Below, in pieces: positions 8,505 through 16,930 of a DNA stretch of 32,418 nucleotides. Each line of letters starts with the position of its first letter. Position 1 is the first letter of the stretch. This stretch comes from an uncultured Lachnospiraceae bacterium (GTDB lineage: Bacteria; Bacillota; Clostridia; Lachnospirales; Lachnospiraceae). Under the pieces are notes generated by a model. The model did not search any database. It was given only the letters and a program-made list of their open reading frames with translations, and was not told the DNA's origin. The DNA is taken from NCBI GenBank assembly GCA_910589265.1, contig CAJUTQ010000020.1, forward strand, positions 1-32,418. The letters run 5' to 3'. Made by a program: the position numbers and the translations under genes.

Positions 8505-8702
8505 ATGAAAAATAAAAATTTAAAAACCTTGTCAGAAAGAAAAAAAAGACAACTAGAAAAGAAGAGACTAAAAAAAGAAGAAAGGCGTAAAAAGAACAGA
8601 AGAAAACGCTTAGACAGGCTCATAGTGGGAACTTATTTTAGTATTTTTTTGTATGTTTTTATAAAGGAGTTTAAAAATGAAAGGAAGGGAAGGAATCTAT
8701 AA
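8505..8702 (+). CDS. Small, very basic protein with one membrane segment
   Basis: An ORF of 65 residues with a plausible AAGGAAAG upstream. The first 38 residues are dominated by Lys and Arg (for example RKKNRRKRLDR). A hydrophobic segment follows, VGTYFSIFLYVFI (about residues 41-53), and the protein ends with a short basic tail. This would be a single-span membrane protein with a large positively charged face, or a chance ORF in A-rich DNA. It sits in the gap between the etfA hairpin and the secA promoter. I do not recognise it; the composition bias makes chance a serious alternative. Confidence 0.35.
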   Translation: MKNKNLKTLSERKKRQLEKKRLKKEERRKKNRRKRLDRLIVGTYFSIFLYVFIKEFKNERKGRNL

Positions 8703-8732
8703 TGTAATATCTATCACCCCATTGTATAACCC

Positions 8733-8761
8733 TTGAATTTACGAAAGTAATCTGTTACAAT
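8733..8761 (+). promoter_or_regulatory. Promoter of secA (extended -10)
   Basis: TTGAAT (8733-8738), 17 bases, TACAAT (8756-8761) with TG at 8753-8754. Transcription would start near 8768, leaving a leader of about 43 bases that contains AAAGGAG at 8791-8797. Confidence 0.7.
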
Positions 8762-8810
8762 ATAAACTGGATTTTTTATAAACAGCTATAAAAGGAGCAG
8801 GTATCGTACT

Positions 8811-11375
8811 ATGAATTTTATTGAAAAAATATTTGGAACTCATAGCCAAAGAGAGTTAAAGCTGATTGATCCTATTGTTGATAAGATTGAGGGTTTAAGA
8901 CCTGCTATGATGGAGCTTTCCGACGAACAGCTAAAGGGAAAGACGAGAGAATTGAAGAAAAGGTTTCAAGATGGAGAAACTTTGGACGAACTTTTGCCAG
9001 AAGCCTTTGCCACTGTAAGGGAAGCAGCCAGAAGAGTTTTAAATATGGAACATTATAGAGTACAGCTAGTGGGAGGCATTATACTTCATCAGGGACGAAT
9101 TGCTGAGATGAGAACAGGAGAGGGAAAGACACTTGTATCTACTCTTCCTGCATACTTAAATGCACTGGAAGGGAAGGGAATTCATGTAGTTACTGTGAAT
9201 GATTACTTAGCCCAGAGAGATGCTCAGTGGATGGGACAGATCCACGAATTTCTTGGATTAACAGTGGGCGTTGTTCTTAACAGCATGAAAAGTGAAGAGA
9301 GACGGGCTGCCTATGCCTGTGACATAACCTATGTGACGAATAATGAGCTGGGTTTTGATTATTTAAGAGACAACATGGTTATTTATAAAGAACAGCTTGT
9401 CTTGCGATCCCTTCATTATGCTATTATTGACGAGGTAGATTCGGTCTTAATTGATGAGGCAAGAACTCCTCTTATTATTTCAGGACAAAGTGGCAAATCC
9501 ACAAAATTGTACGAAGCTTGTGACATTTTGGCAAGGCAGCTTACAAAAGGTGAGGTGAGTCAGGAACTGACAAAGATGGACGCTATTATGGGCATTGAGA
9601 TAGAGGAGTCAGGAGACTTTGTTGTCAATGAGAAAGACAAGATTGTAAATTTGACTGCCGAAGGAATTGAAAAAGTGGAAAAATTTTTCCAAATTCAAAA
9701 CTTAGCAGATCCAGAAAATTTGGAAATACAGCATAATATTATATTAGCTTTGAGAGCCCATCATCTTATGTTCAGGGATCAAGACTATGTAGTCAAAGAC
9801 GACCAAGTACTCATTGTGGATGAGTTTACAGGGCGTATCATGCCTGGACGTCGTTATTCAGATGGTCTGCATCAGGCCATTGAGGCTAAGGAAAAGGTGA
9901 AAGTGAAGCGGGAAAGTAAGACCTTAGCTACGATTACTTTTCAGAACTTTTTTAATAAGTTTGAAAAGAAAGCTGGTATGACTGGTACTGCCTTAACAGA
10001 GGAAAAGGAATTTAGGGATATTTATGGTATGGACGTTGTAGAAATTCCTACAAACAAGCCAGTTGTCAGGGAAGATAGACAGGATGCTGTTTATAAAACA
10101 AAAAAAGAAAAACTTCATGCTATTATTGATGAAATAGAAGAAACTCATAAAACAGGTCAGCCTATATTAGTAGGAACAATTACGATTGAATCCTCTGAGG
10201 AGATAAGTAAATATTTAAAGCAAAGAGGAATACCTCATAAAGTGTTGAATGCCAAGTTCCATGAATTGGAGGCAGAGATTGTAGCAGATGCAGGAGTTCA
10301 CGGAGCTGTTACTATAGCTACCAATATGGCAGGAAGAGGTACAGATATTAAGCTGGATGATGAGGCAAGGCAGGCTGGGGGACTAAAAATTATTGGAACA
10401 GAACGCCATGAATCAAGGCGTATTGATAACCAGCTAAGAGGACGTTCAGGAAGACAGGGAGATCCTGGAGAGTCTAGATTTTTCATTTCTTTGGAAGATG
10501 ATTTAATGAGATTATTTGGATCTGAGCGTCTCATGAGTATATTTACTGCCTTAGGTGTACCAGAGAATGAGCAGATTGAGCATAAAATGTTGACCAATGC
10601 CATTGAAAAGGCTCAGATGAAAATTGAAAATAATAACTTTGGAATTCGTAAAAACCTTCTTGAGTATGACCAGGTTATGAATGAACAAAGAGAGATCATA
10701 TATGGTGAGAGAAGAAGGGTTTTGGATGGAGAAAGTATGAGAGACGCCATTTATAAAATGATCACAGACACAGTAGAAAATTCTGTGGATATGTGTATTG
10801 GCGACGATGTTCCAAAAGAAGAATGGGATTTAAAAGAGTTAAATGAAGTGCTTTTGCCTGTTATTCCTTTAAAACCTGTATATGGGGAAAGGGTGAAAAA
10901 TGATAAAAAGAATGAATTAAAACACCAGCTAAAGGAAGAAGCGGTAAAGCTGTATGAAAGTAAAGAGGCTGAATTCCCAGAGCAGGAAGCTATCCGAGAG
11001 TTAGAAAGGGTTATACTTTTAAAAGTGATTGACAGAAAATGGATGGATCATATAGACGATATGGATCAGCTTCGTCAAGGAGTAGGCCTCCAGGCGTATG
11101 GACAAAAGGATCCTCTTGTAGAGTACAAGCTTAGTGGATACGAAATGTTTGATTCCATGACTGCTTCTATTCAGGAAGATACTTTAAGACTTCTTTATCA
11201 CGTAAAAGTGGAGCAGAAGGTTGAGCGGGAACAGGTTGCAAAAGTAACAGGAACGAATAAAGATGATTCAGGGGTGAAGGCTCCTGTGCGAAGAGAAAAT
11301 GCAAAAGTTTATCCTAATGATCCATGTCCTTGTGGTAGTGGAAAAAAATATAAACAGTGCTGCGGAAAAAAATAA
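8811..11375 (+). CDS. secA: Preprotein translocase ATPase SecA
   Basis: The motor of Sec protein export, 854 residues, which pushes unfolded preproteins through SecYEG using ATP. The N-terminus MNFIEKIFGTHSQRELK is typical. Walker A is MRTGEGKTL (from about residue 100), Walker B/DEAD is IIDEVDSVLIDEARTPL, and the second helicase half shows TNMAGRGTDIKL and QLRGRSGRQGD. The C-terminus carries the zinc-binding motif CPCGSGKKYKQCC used for SecB/lipid contact. All key motifs are intact, so this is the main SecA. The spacing from AAAGGAG to ATG is 13 bases, longer than its neighbours. prfB follows after only 24 bases and is probably cotranscribed. Confidence 0.98.
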   Translation: MNFIEKIFGTHSQRELKLIDPIVDKIEGLRPAMMELSDEQLKGKTRELKKRFQDGETLDELLPEAFATVREAARRVLNMEHYRVQLVGGIILHQGRIAEMRTGEGKTLVSTLPAYLNALEGKGIHVVTVNDYLAQRDAQWMGQIHEFLGLTVGVVLNSMKSEERRAAYACDITYVTNNELGFDYLRDNMVIYKEQLVLRSLHYAIIDEVDSVLIDEARTPLIISGQSGKSTKLYEACDILARQLTKGEVSQELTKMDAIMGIEIEESGDFVVNEKDKIVNLTAEGIEKVEKFFQIQNLADPENLEIQHNIILALRAHHLMFRDQDYVVKDDQVLIVDEFTGRIMPGRRYSDGLHQAIEAKEKVKVKRESKTLATITFQNFFNKFEKKAGMTGTALTEEKEFRDIYGMDVVEIPTNKPVVREDRQDAVYKTKKEKLHAIIDEIEETHKTGQPILVGTITIESSEEISKYLKQRGIPHKVLNAKFHELEAEIVADAGVHGAVTIATNMAGRGTDIKLDDEARQAGGLKIIGTERHESRRIDNQLRGRSGRQGDPGESRFFISLEDDLMRLFGSERLMSIFTALGVPENEQIEHKMLTNAIEKAQMKIENNNFGIRKNLLEYDQVMNEQREIIYGERRRVLDGESMRDAIYKMITDTVENSVDMCIGDDVPKEEWDLKELNEVLLPVIPLKPVYGERVKNDKKNELKHQLKEEAVKLYESKEAEFPEQEAIRELERVILLKVIDRKWMDHIDDMDQLRQGVGLQAYGQKDPLVEYKLSGYEMFDSMTASIQEDTLRLLYHVKVEQKVEREQVAKVTGTNKDDSGVKAPVRRENAKVYPNDPCPCGSGKKYKQCCGKK

Positions 11376-11399
11376 TAAAAAAGAAGGCAGGTGAAGGCA

Positions 11400-12507
11400 G
11401 TGGTAGAATTAGATCAAATGAAGTCAGAACTTTTGGCTTATGAAACTCCATTGGTGGAAGTGAGGGATTCACTTTGACCTCCCTAACAAAAAAAAGAGGA
11501 TTGAAGAATTAGAAAGAAAAATGGAAGAGCCGAATTTTTGGGATCATCCTGAAAGCGCTCAGAAATTAACAAAAGAATTGGGAGCTTTGAAAGATTCTGT
11601 CAGTATATGCTCCCGTTTAGAAACCCAATATCAAGACATTGAAACACTCATACAAATGGGATATGAGGAAAACGATGAGAGCTTGATTCCAGAAATTAAG
11701 GAAGAATTGAATCAATTTATTAAATCCATGGAGGAAACTCGCATCCGCACCCTTTTATCAGGTGAGTATGATGGCAATAATGCTATTTTAAAGCTTAATG
11801 CTGGCGCTGGAGGAACAGAAAGCTGTGACTGGGCTAGTATGTTATATCGCATGTATACCAGGTGGGCTGAAGATAAGGGATTTACAGTAGAGGTACTAGA
11901 TTATCTTGATGGGGAAGAGGCAGGAATCAAGTCTGTGACTTTTCAAGTGAATGGTGTGAATGCTTATGGATACTTAAAATCGGAAAAAGGAGTGCACCGT
12001 TTGGTGAGAATTTCTCCTTTTAATGCACAAGGGAAACGACAGACATCTTTTGTTTCTTTAGATGTAATGCCAGATATTGAAGAAGAGATAGATATTGATA
12101 TTCGCGATGAGGATTTAAGAATTGATACGTATCGTTCAAGCGGGGCAGGGGGACAGCACATTAACAAAACATCTTCTGCTATTCGTATTACTCACATTCC
12201 TACAGGGACTGTGGTGCAGTGTCAGAATGAACGTTCTCAACACAGCAATAAAGATAAGGCAATGCAGATGTTAAAGGCAAGGCTTTATTTATTAAAGCAG
12301 GAAGAAAATGCAGAAAAATTATCAGACATTCGGGGAGAGGTTAAAGAAATTGGATGGGGAAATCAAATACGTTCCTATGTAATGCAGCCATATACAATGG
12401 TAAAGGACCACAGAACCAATACGGAAATAACAAATGTAGATGCAGTTATGGATGGAAAAATTGATCCTTTTATGAATGCGTATTTAAAATGGATTCATAA
12501 AGTATAG
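11400..12507 (+). CDS. prfB: Peptide chain release factor 2 (programmed +1 frameshift)
   Basis: RF2 releases peptides at UGA and UAA stops. The gene is in two frames. Frame one runs from GTG at 11400 (MVELDQMKSELL) for 25 codons to a TGA at 11475-11477. A +1 shift at CTT-TGA-C continues with GACCTCCCT (DLPNKKKRIEELE) to the stop at 12507, giving 368 residues, the usual RF2 length. The stop-recognition tripeptide SPF is seen in VRISPFNAQG and the catalytic GGQ in SGAGGQHINK. Since RF2 itself reads the UGA, the frameshift is the well-known autoregulatory circuit. An annotation starting at the ATG at 11521 would lack the first 40 residues. It is cotranscribed with secA. Confidence 0.96.
11463..11478 (+). 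promoter_or_regulatory. Programmed frameshift signal in prfB
   Basis: AGGGAT lies a few bases before the slippery CTT codon and in-frame TGA, followed by C, which makes termination slow. Compared with the E. coli signal (AGGGGG, CTT, TGA, C) the slippery codon, stop and following base are conserved, while the internal Shine-Dalgarno-like element is weaker. Confidence 0.9.
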
Positions 12508-12518
12508 AAAAGTGGAAA

Positions 12519-12567
12519 GAAAGCTGTCTTTAGGAGTGGTAAAACTCTATAAAACAGCTTTTTTTAT
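12519..12567 (+). terminator. Terminator after prfB
   Basis: AAAGCTGT (12520-12527) pairs with ACAGCTTT (12554-12561), with an inner AGGAGT/AACTCT-type pairing, followed by a T-rich run. It ends the secA-prfB transcript. Confidence 0.8.
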
Positions 12568-12593
12568 TCTATAAAATAAAGAAGTTTCGCTGC

Positions 12594-12622
12594 TTGCATT
12601 GGTATATAAACTGTGGTAGAAT
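12594..12622 (+). promoter_or_regulatory. Promoter of the hom-lysC operon (extended -10)
   Basis: TTGCAT (12594-12599), 17 bases, TAGAAT (12617-12622) with TG at 12614-12615. It lies just after the prfB terminator. I see no T-box or lysine/threonine riboswitch in the short leader (about 12629-12681). Confidence 0.65.
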
Positions 12623-12681
12623 ATCCATTGTGGACGTACAAATGTCTTTAATAGAAAAACAAAGAAAGACGGTGGGCTGTG

Positions 12682-13125
12682 ATGGAAAAATCGGATGGAT
12701 ATTATGTTGTAAAAAAGAAAGCAGTTCCTGAAGTATTATTAAAGGTTGTAAAAGCGAAAAAACTTTTAGAAACAGGAGAGATGGAAACGGTACAGGAAGC
12801 AGCCGAAGAAGTTGGAATTAGCAGGAGCTCTTATTACAAATATAAAGACGACATTTTTCCATTTCAAGAGCATTTGAAAGGAAAAATTATAACGTGGACA
12901 TTCCAGATAGATGACACACCAGGACTTCTGTCCCATGTGCTAAGGATACTTGCTGACTTTGGCGTCAATATACTGACCATTCATCAGAGCATTCCTATAG
13001 ACGGAGTTGCCTCCTTAAGTTTAAGCGTCCAAATGTTAAAGGAGACAGAAGATATTTCCGAAATGGTAAGTTCCATAGAGAGACAAAAAGGTGTACGTTG
13101 CGTAAAAATGATAGCTAAGGAGTGA
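12682..13125 (+). CDS. ACT domain-containing regulator (PheB/UPF0735-like)
   Basis: A 147-residue protein. The N-terminal part (about 1-65) holds a helix-turn-helix-like element, VQEAAEEVGISRSSYYKYKD, typical of the UPF0735/PheB family. The C-terminal half (about 70-147) is an ACT domain, the amino-acid-binding fold, beginning IITWTFQIDDTPGLLSHVLRI. Its place as the first gene before hom, a homoserine kinase candidate and lysC suggests that it senses an aspartate-family amino acid such as threonine or methionine. DNA binding is inferred. The ATG at 12682 follows GGTGGG; a GTG one codon upstream is equally possible. It ends 4 bases before hom, so the two are translated together. Confidence 0.85.
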   Translation: MEKSDGYYVVKKKAVPEVLLKVVKAKKLLETGEMETVQEAAEEVGISRSSYYKYKDDIFPFQEHLKGKIITWTFQIDDTPGLLSHVLRILADFGVNILTIHQSIPIDGVASLSLSVQMLKETEDISEMVSSIERQKGVRCVKMIAKE

Positions 13126-13129
13126 GAGT

Positions 13130-14347
13130 ATGGTAAATATTGCAGTGCTGGGATATGGAACAGTAGGTTCTGGCGTAGTGGAAGTGCTAAATACGAATAA
13201 GGAAAGCATTGGAAAAAAGGCAGGAGATGAAATCCAGATCAAATATGTGTTGGATTTGAGAGATTTTCCAGGAGATCCCATTCAAAATAAAATTGTCCAT
13301 GATATAGATATAATTTTAAACGATGAGGACATAAAAATAGTAGTGGAGGCTATGGGAGGAATAGAACCAGCTTATACCTTTGTAAAAAGAGCTCTTCTTG
13401 GAAAAAAAAGTGTATGTACTTCTAATAAGGAATTAGTAGCTAAGCATGGTCCAGAGCTGTTAGATATGGCGAGGGAAAGGGATATTAACTTTTTATTTGA
13501 GGCAAGCTGTGGAGGAGGAATTCCTATTATTCGCCCTTTAAATTCATCTCTTACTGCTGATGAGATTGACGAGATTACAGGTATTTTAAATGGGACAACA
13601 AATTATATTCTTACAAAAATGGACAAGGATGGTTCTAGTTTTGAAGAAGTATTAAAGGACGCACAAGAAAAAGGATATGCAGAGAGAAACCCAGAGGCGG
13701 ATGTGGAAGGACATGATGCATGTAGAAAAATTGCAATTTTATCTTCTCTAGCATTTGGAAATAGTGTACACTATGAAGAAATTTATACAGAGGGAATTAT
13801 AAATATTACATCAGAAGATATCTTATATGCCAAGGAATTAGGATGGGCTATAAAGCTTTTAGCCTCCAGTAAAAAGGAGGGAGATAGCTTTTATGCAATG
13901 GTAGCTCCTTTTTTGCTGAACAAGGAACATCCTTTATATAATGTTCATGGAGTATTTAATGGAATTTTTATCCATGGAAATGTATTAGGCGACGCAATGT
14001 TTTATGGAAGCGGGGCAGGGAAACTTCCCACAGCAAGTGCTGTAGTAGCGGATGTGGTTGATTGCGCAAAACATTTGCACAGGACAGTTATGTCCTATTG
14101 GAGCAGTAAGAAGTTACACCTGACAAGTATAGAAGAGGCAAAAAGAAGATTTTTCGTAAGAGCAAAGGGAGCAAGGGAAGAGCTTGTCTCCAACATAGAA
14201 AATATATTTGGAAAAGTAGATATAGTACAAGTGCCTTCTTTAAAAGGAGAATTGGGTTTTATCACCAGCCTTATCTCAGAAAAGGAGTATAAGGAGAAGG
14301 AGGAAAAACTTGAGGGAATGATAAGTAGAATCCGTATTATGGATTGA
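13130..14347 (+). CDS. hom: Homoserine dehydrogenase
   Basis: A 405-residue enzyme that reduces aspartate semialdehyde to homoserine, the branch point to threonine and methionine. The N-terminal Rossmann motif is VLGYGTVGSGV. The catalytic domain shows VCTSNKELVAKHG, FEASCGGGIPII and the substrate-binding ILNGTTNYILTKM. The last 60 or so residues (from about 340) look like a C-terminal ACT domain for feedback control. The protein has the usual length for the ACT-bearing form. It starts 4 bases after the ACT regulator and its stop touches the next gene, indicating one operon. Confidence 0.95.
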   Translation: MVNIAVLGYGTVGSGVVEVLNTNKESIGKKAGDEIQIKYVLDLRDFPGDPIQNKIVHDIDIILNDEDIKIVVEAMGGIEPAYTFVKRALLGKKSVCTSNKELVAKHGPELLDMARERDINFLFEASCGGGIPIIRPLNSSLTADEIDEITGILNGTTNYILTKMDKDGSSFEEVLKDAQEKGYAERNPEADVEGHDACRKIAILSSLAFGNSVHYEEIYTEGIINITSEDILYAKELGWAIKLLASSKKEGDSFYAMVAPFLLNKEHPLYNVHGVFNGIFIHGNVLGDAMFYGSGAGKLPTASAVVADVVDCAKHLHRTVMSYWSSKKLHLTSIEEAKRRFFVRAKGAREELVSNIENIFGKVDIVQVPSLKGELGFITSLISEKEYKEKEEKLEGMISRIRIMD

Positions 14348-14358
14348 AAGGAATTGTG

Positions 14359-15573
14359 ATGAATATGAAATATGTAATTATTTTAGGGGATGGAATGGCA
14401 GATGAGCCAATCAATAGCCTTGAAGGAAAAACACCTTTGGAATATGCAAAAACGCCTGTTATGGATCTGCTTTCAAAACAAGGAGAAATAGGCATTGTAT
14501 CTACAATACCAAAAGGGATGAAGCCAGGATCGGATACAGCAAACTTGGCTGTTCTTGGATATAATCCAAAGGAGTATTATTCAGGACGTTCACCTTTGGA
14601 AGCTCTTAGTATCGGCGTTCCTATGATAGACAGCGACATTGCCCTTCGCTGTAATTTAGTGACCTTATCTGAGGAAGAGGAAATTTCCTTTGGAGAGAGG
14701 ACGATTTTAGATCACAGCTCAGGGGAAATAGAAACAAAGGATAGTAATATTTTATTAAATGAGGTGAAAGCCCAGCTCGAAAATGAGAGATATCATTTTT
14801 ATTGTGGAACAAGTTATCGTCACTGTATGATTTGGAACAATGGATCTGTGCTGGAATTGAGCCAGCCCCACGATCATTTAGGAGAAAAAATTGCCCCATA
14901 TCTTCCTAAAAATGAAGATCTACTTTTCATGATGAAGAAAAGTTATGACATATTAAAAAATCATCCTATCAATATAGAGAGAAAGAAAAAGGGACTTCGC
15001 CCAGGGAATTGCTGTTGGTTTTGGGGAGCGGGAACTAAGCCAGAACTTCCACTTTTTGAGAAGAAGTTTGGAAAGAAGGGCTCTATGATTTCAGCAGTAG
15101 ATTTACTAAAAGGAATTGCTGTTGGCACTGGAATGAATAATATAGAAGTAGAGGGGGCTAATGGGGGACTCTATACAAATTATGAAGGGAAGGCCAGGGC
15201 AGGGGTAAAAGCTCTTACAGAGGATGACTATGATTTTGTCTATATTCATGTAGAGGCTCCAGATGAAATGGGACATCAAGGAAGTGTGGAAAAGAAAATT
15301 AAGGCAATTGAATTTTTAGATGAAAAAGTAGTGAAAGTTGTAAAAGAAGGTTTAGACAATTATGGAGAACCATATAGAATACTGATTATGCCAGATCATC
15401 CTACACCCATTTGCATTCGTACCCATACAGCAGAGCCTGTTCCTTATTTATTTTATGATAGTATAGAGAAAAAAGAAAATGTTTGGAATTACAATGAGAG
15501 AGAGGCAAAGGCCAGCGGAAATAAAGTAGGTGCAGGCCATGAAATGATTATAAAATTATTTTCTATAAAATAG
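14359..15573 (+). CDS. ApgM-like phosphotransferase, proposed homoserine kinase
   Basis: A 404-residue member of the alkaline phosphatase superfamily, in the archaeal-type cofactor-independent phosphoglycerate mutase group. Metal and catalytic residues are visible: ILGDGMADEP at the N-terminus, the nucleophile serine in GSDTANLAVLGY, HVEAPDEMGHQG, MPDHPTP and GAGHEM near the end. A subfamily of these proteins lying next to threonine genes has been proposed to act as homoserine kinase. Here it lies between hom and lysC and no GHMP-type thrB is present in the operon, which supports that role; glycolytic mutase activity remains the alternative. The ATG at 14359 follows AAAGGA and is favoured over the upstream TTG (14344) that overlaps the hom stop. 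Confidence 0.85.
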   Translation: MNMKYVIILGDGMADEPINSLEGKTPLEYAKTPVMDLLSKQGEIGIVSTIPKGMKPGSDTANLAVLGYNPKEYYSGRSPLEALSIGVPMIDSDIALRCNLVTLSEEEEISFGERTILDHSSGEIETKDSNILLNEVKAQLENERYHFYCGTSYRHCMIWNNGSVLELSQPHDHLGEKIAPYLPKNEDLLFMMKKSYDILKNHPINIERKKKGLRPGNCCWFWGAGTKPELPLFEKKFGKKGSMISAVDLLKGIAVGTGMNNIEVEGANGGLYTNYEGKARAGVKALTEDDYDFVYIHVEAPDEMGHQGSVEKKIKAIEFLDEKVVKVVKEGLDNYGEPYRILIMPDHPTPICIRTHTAEPVPYLFYDSIEKKENVWNYNEREAKASGNKVGAGHEMIIKLFSIK

Positions 15574-15589
15574 ACACTAGGAGGAGCTT

Positions 15590-16798
15590 ATGCTAATAGT
15601 AAAGAAGTTTGGCGGTACATCCGTTGCCAATAAAGAAAGAATCTTTCACGTAGCAAAAAGATGTATTAAAGATTATAGAGAGGGCCATGATGTTATCGTT
15701 GTCTTATCTGCAATGGGAAAGTATACAGATGAATTGGTTGACATGGCAAGAGACGTCAATCCAAGACCGCCTAAGAGGGAGATGGATATGTTGTTTACAA
15801 TAGGCGAACAAATGTCTGTTGCACTCATGGCGATGGCCATGAACGCTTTGGGAGTATCGGCTATTTCCCTTAACGCTTTTCAGGTAGCCATGCATACTAC
15901 TTCTTCATATGGTAATGCAAGAATAAAAAGAATTGACTCTGATCGAATCCGTCATGAACTGGATCAGAGAAAAATAGTCCTTATTACTGGATTTCAGGGA
16001 ATTAATAAGTATGATGATTACACCACATTAGGAAGAGGAGGCTCGGATACAACTGCCGTCGCCCTTGCAGCTGCTCTGCACGCAGATGAATGCCAAATAT
16101 ATACAGATGTAGACGGAATATATACAGCAGATCCTAGAGTGGTGAAAAAGGCAAGAAAATTGTCAGAGATTACTTATGATGAGATGCTGGATTTGGCCAC
16201 ATTGGGAGCAGGAGTATTGCACAACCGTTCTGTCGAGATGGCAAAAAAATATGGGGTGCAGTTGGTTGTACGCTCTAGTTTGACAGAGGAAGAAGGAACA
16301 ATCGTAAAGGAGGACGCAAAAATGGAAAGAATGTTAGTGAGTGGTGTTGCTGCGGACAAAAATACAGCAAGAATTTCAGTAGTAGGACTCATCGACAAGC
16401 CAGGTACGGCTTTTGCCTTATTTGATATTTTGGCAAAGGCAAACATTAATGTAGATATGATTTTACAGTCTGTAGGCCGTAATCAGACAAAGGATATTTC
16501 CTTTACTGTTTCCAATGATTCAGCAGCTGATGCCTTAAATGTCATTGAGAAAAATAAGAAAAGATTAAATCCAGAACATGTGGAATGTGAGAGAAATGTA
16601 GCAAAGGTTTCTGTAGTAGGTGCAGGTATGATGTCTAATCCTGGAGTGGCAGCAAAAATGTTTGAATGTCTGTTTAATTCTAATATTAATATTAAAATGA
16701 TTTCTACCTCGGAAATTAGAGTAACAGTTCTCATTGATGAGAAGGATACAGAAAAGGCAATGAATGCAGCTCATGATGCTTTTGGATTGGAAGATTAA
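15590..16798 (+). CDS. lysC: Aspartate kinase
   Basis: A 402-residue aspartokinase catalysing the first step of the aspartate family. The N-terminal kinase domain begins VKKFGGTSVANKERI and contains ITGFQGI, LGRGGSDTTAVALAAAL and YTDVDGIYTADPRVV. The C-terminal regulatory part (about 265-402) holds two ACT domains, with SVVGAGMMSNPGVAAKMF and ISTSEIRVTVLI, so feedback inhibition by lysine and/or threonine is likely. AGGAGG precedes the ATG. It is the last gene of the operon, ahead of a strong hairpin. Aspartate semialdehyde dehydrogenase and threonine synthase are not in the window. Confidence 0.96.
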   Translation: MLIVKKFGGTSVANKERIFHVAKRCIKDYREGHDVIVVLSAMGKYTDELVDMARDVNPRPPKREMDMLFTIGEQMSVALMAMAMNALGVSAISLNAFQVAMHTTSSYGNARIKRIDSDRIRHELDQRKIVLITGFQGINKYDDYTTLGRGGSDTTAVALAAALHADECQIYTDVDGIYTADPRVVKKARKLSEITYDEMLDLATLGAGVLHNRSVEMAKKYGVQLVVRSSLTEEEGTIVKEDAKMERMLVSGVAADKNTARISVVGLIDKPGTAFALFDILAKANINVDMILQSVGRNQTKDISFTVSNDSAADALNVIEKNKKRLNPEHVECERNVAKVSVVGAGMMSNPGVAAKMFECLFNSNINIKMISTSEIRVTVLIDEKDTEKAMNAAHDAFGLED

Positions 16799-16815
16799 TG
16801 GATTTATGTAAAACA

Positions 16816-16868
16816 AAGGGGACTGTCCTGAACGAATATAAGTTCAAGGAAGTCCCCTTCTTATATTT
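16816..16868 (+). terminator. Bidirectional terminator between lysC and the minus-strand cluster
   Basis: AAGGGGACT (16816-16824) pairs with AGTCCCCTT (16851-16859), with an inner CCTGAAC/GTTCAAGG pairing and a short loop. T-rich sequence lies on both sides, so it can stop lysC transcription from the left and the convergent minus-strand cluster from the right. Confidence 0.8.
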
Positions 16869-16930
16869 AGTAGAAAAATCATGTAATCTATTTGCACCTG
16901 GGATAGATGAGGATTTTACTACAAATTTTT

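Noticed and set aside
12623..12681. Amino-acid riboswitch or T-box before the ACT-hom operon
   Set aside because: The leader is under 60 bases and lacks specifier-loop or T-box sequences.
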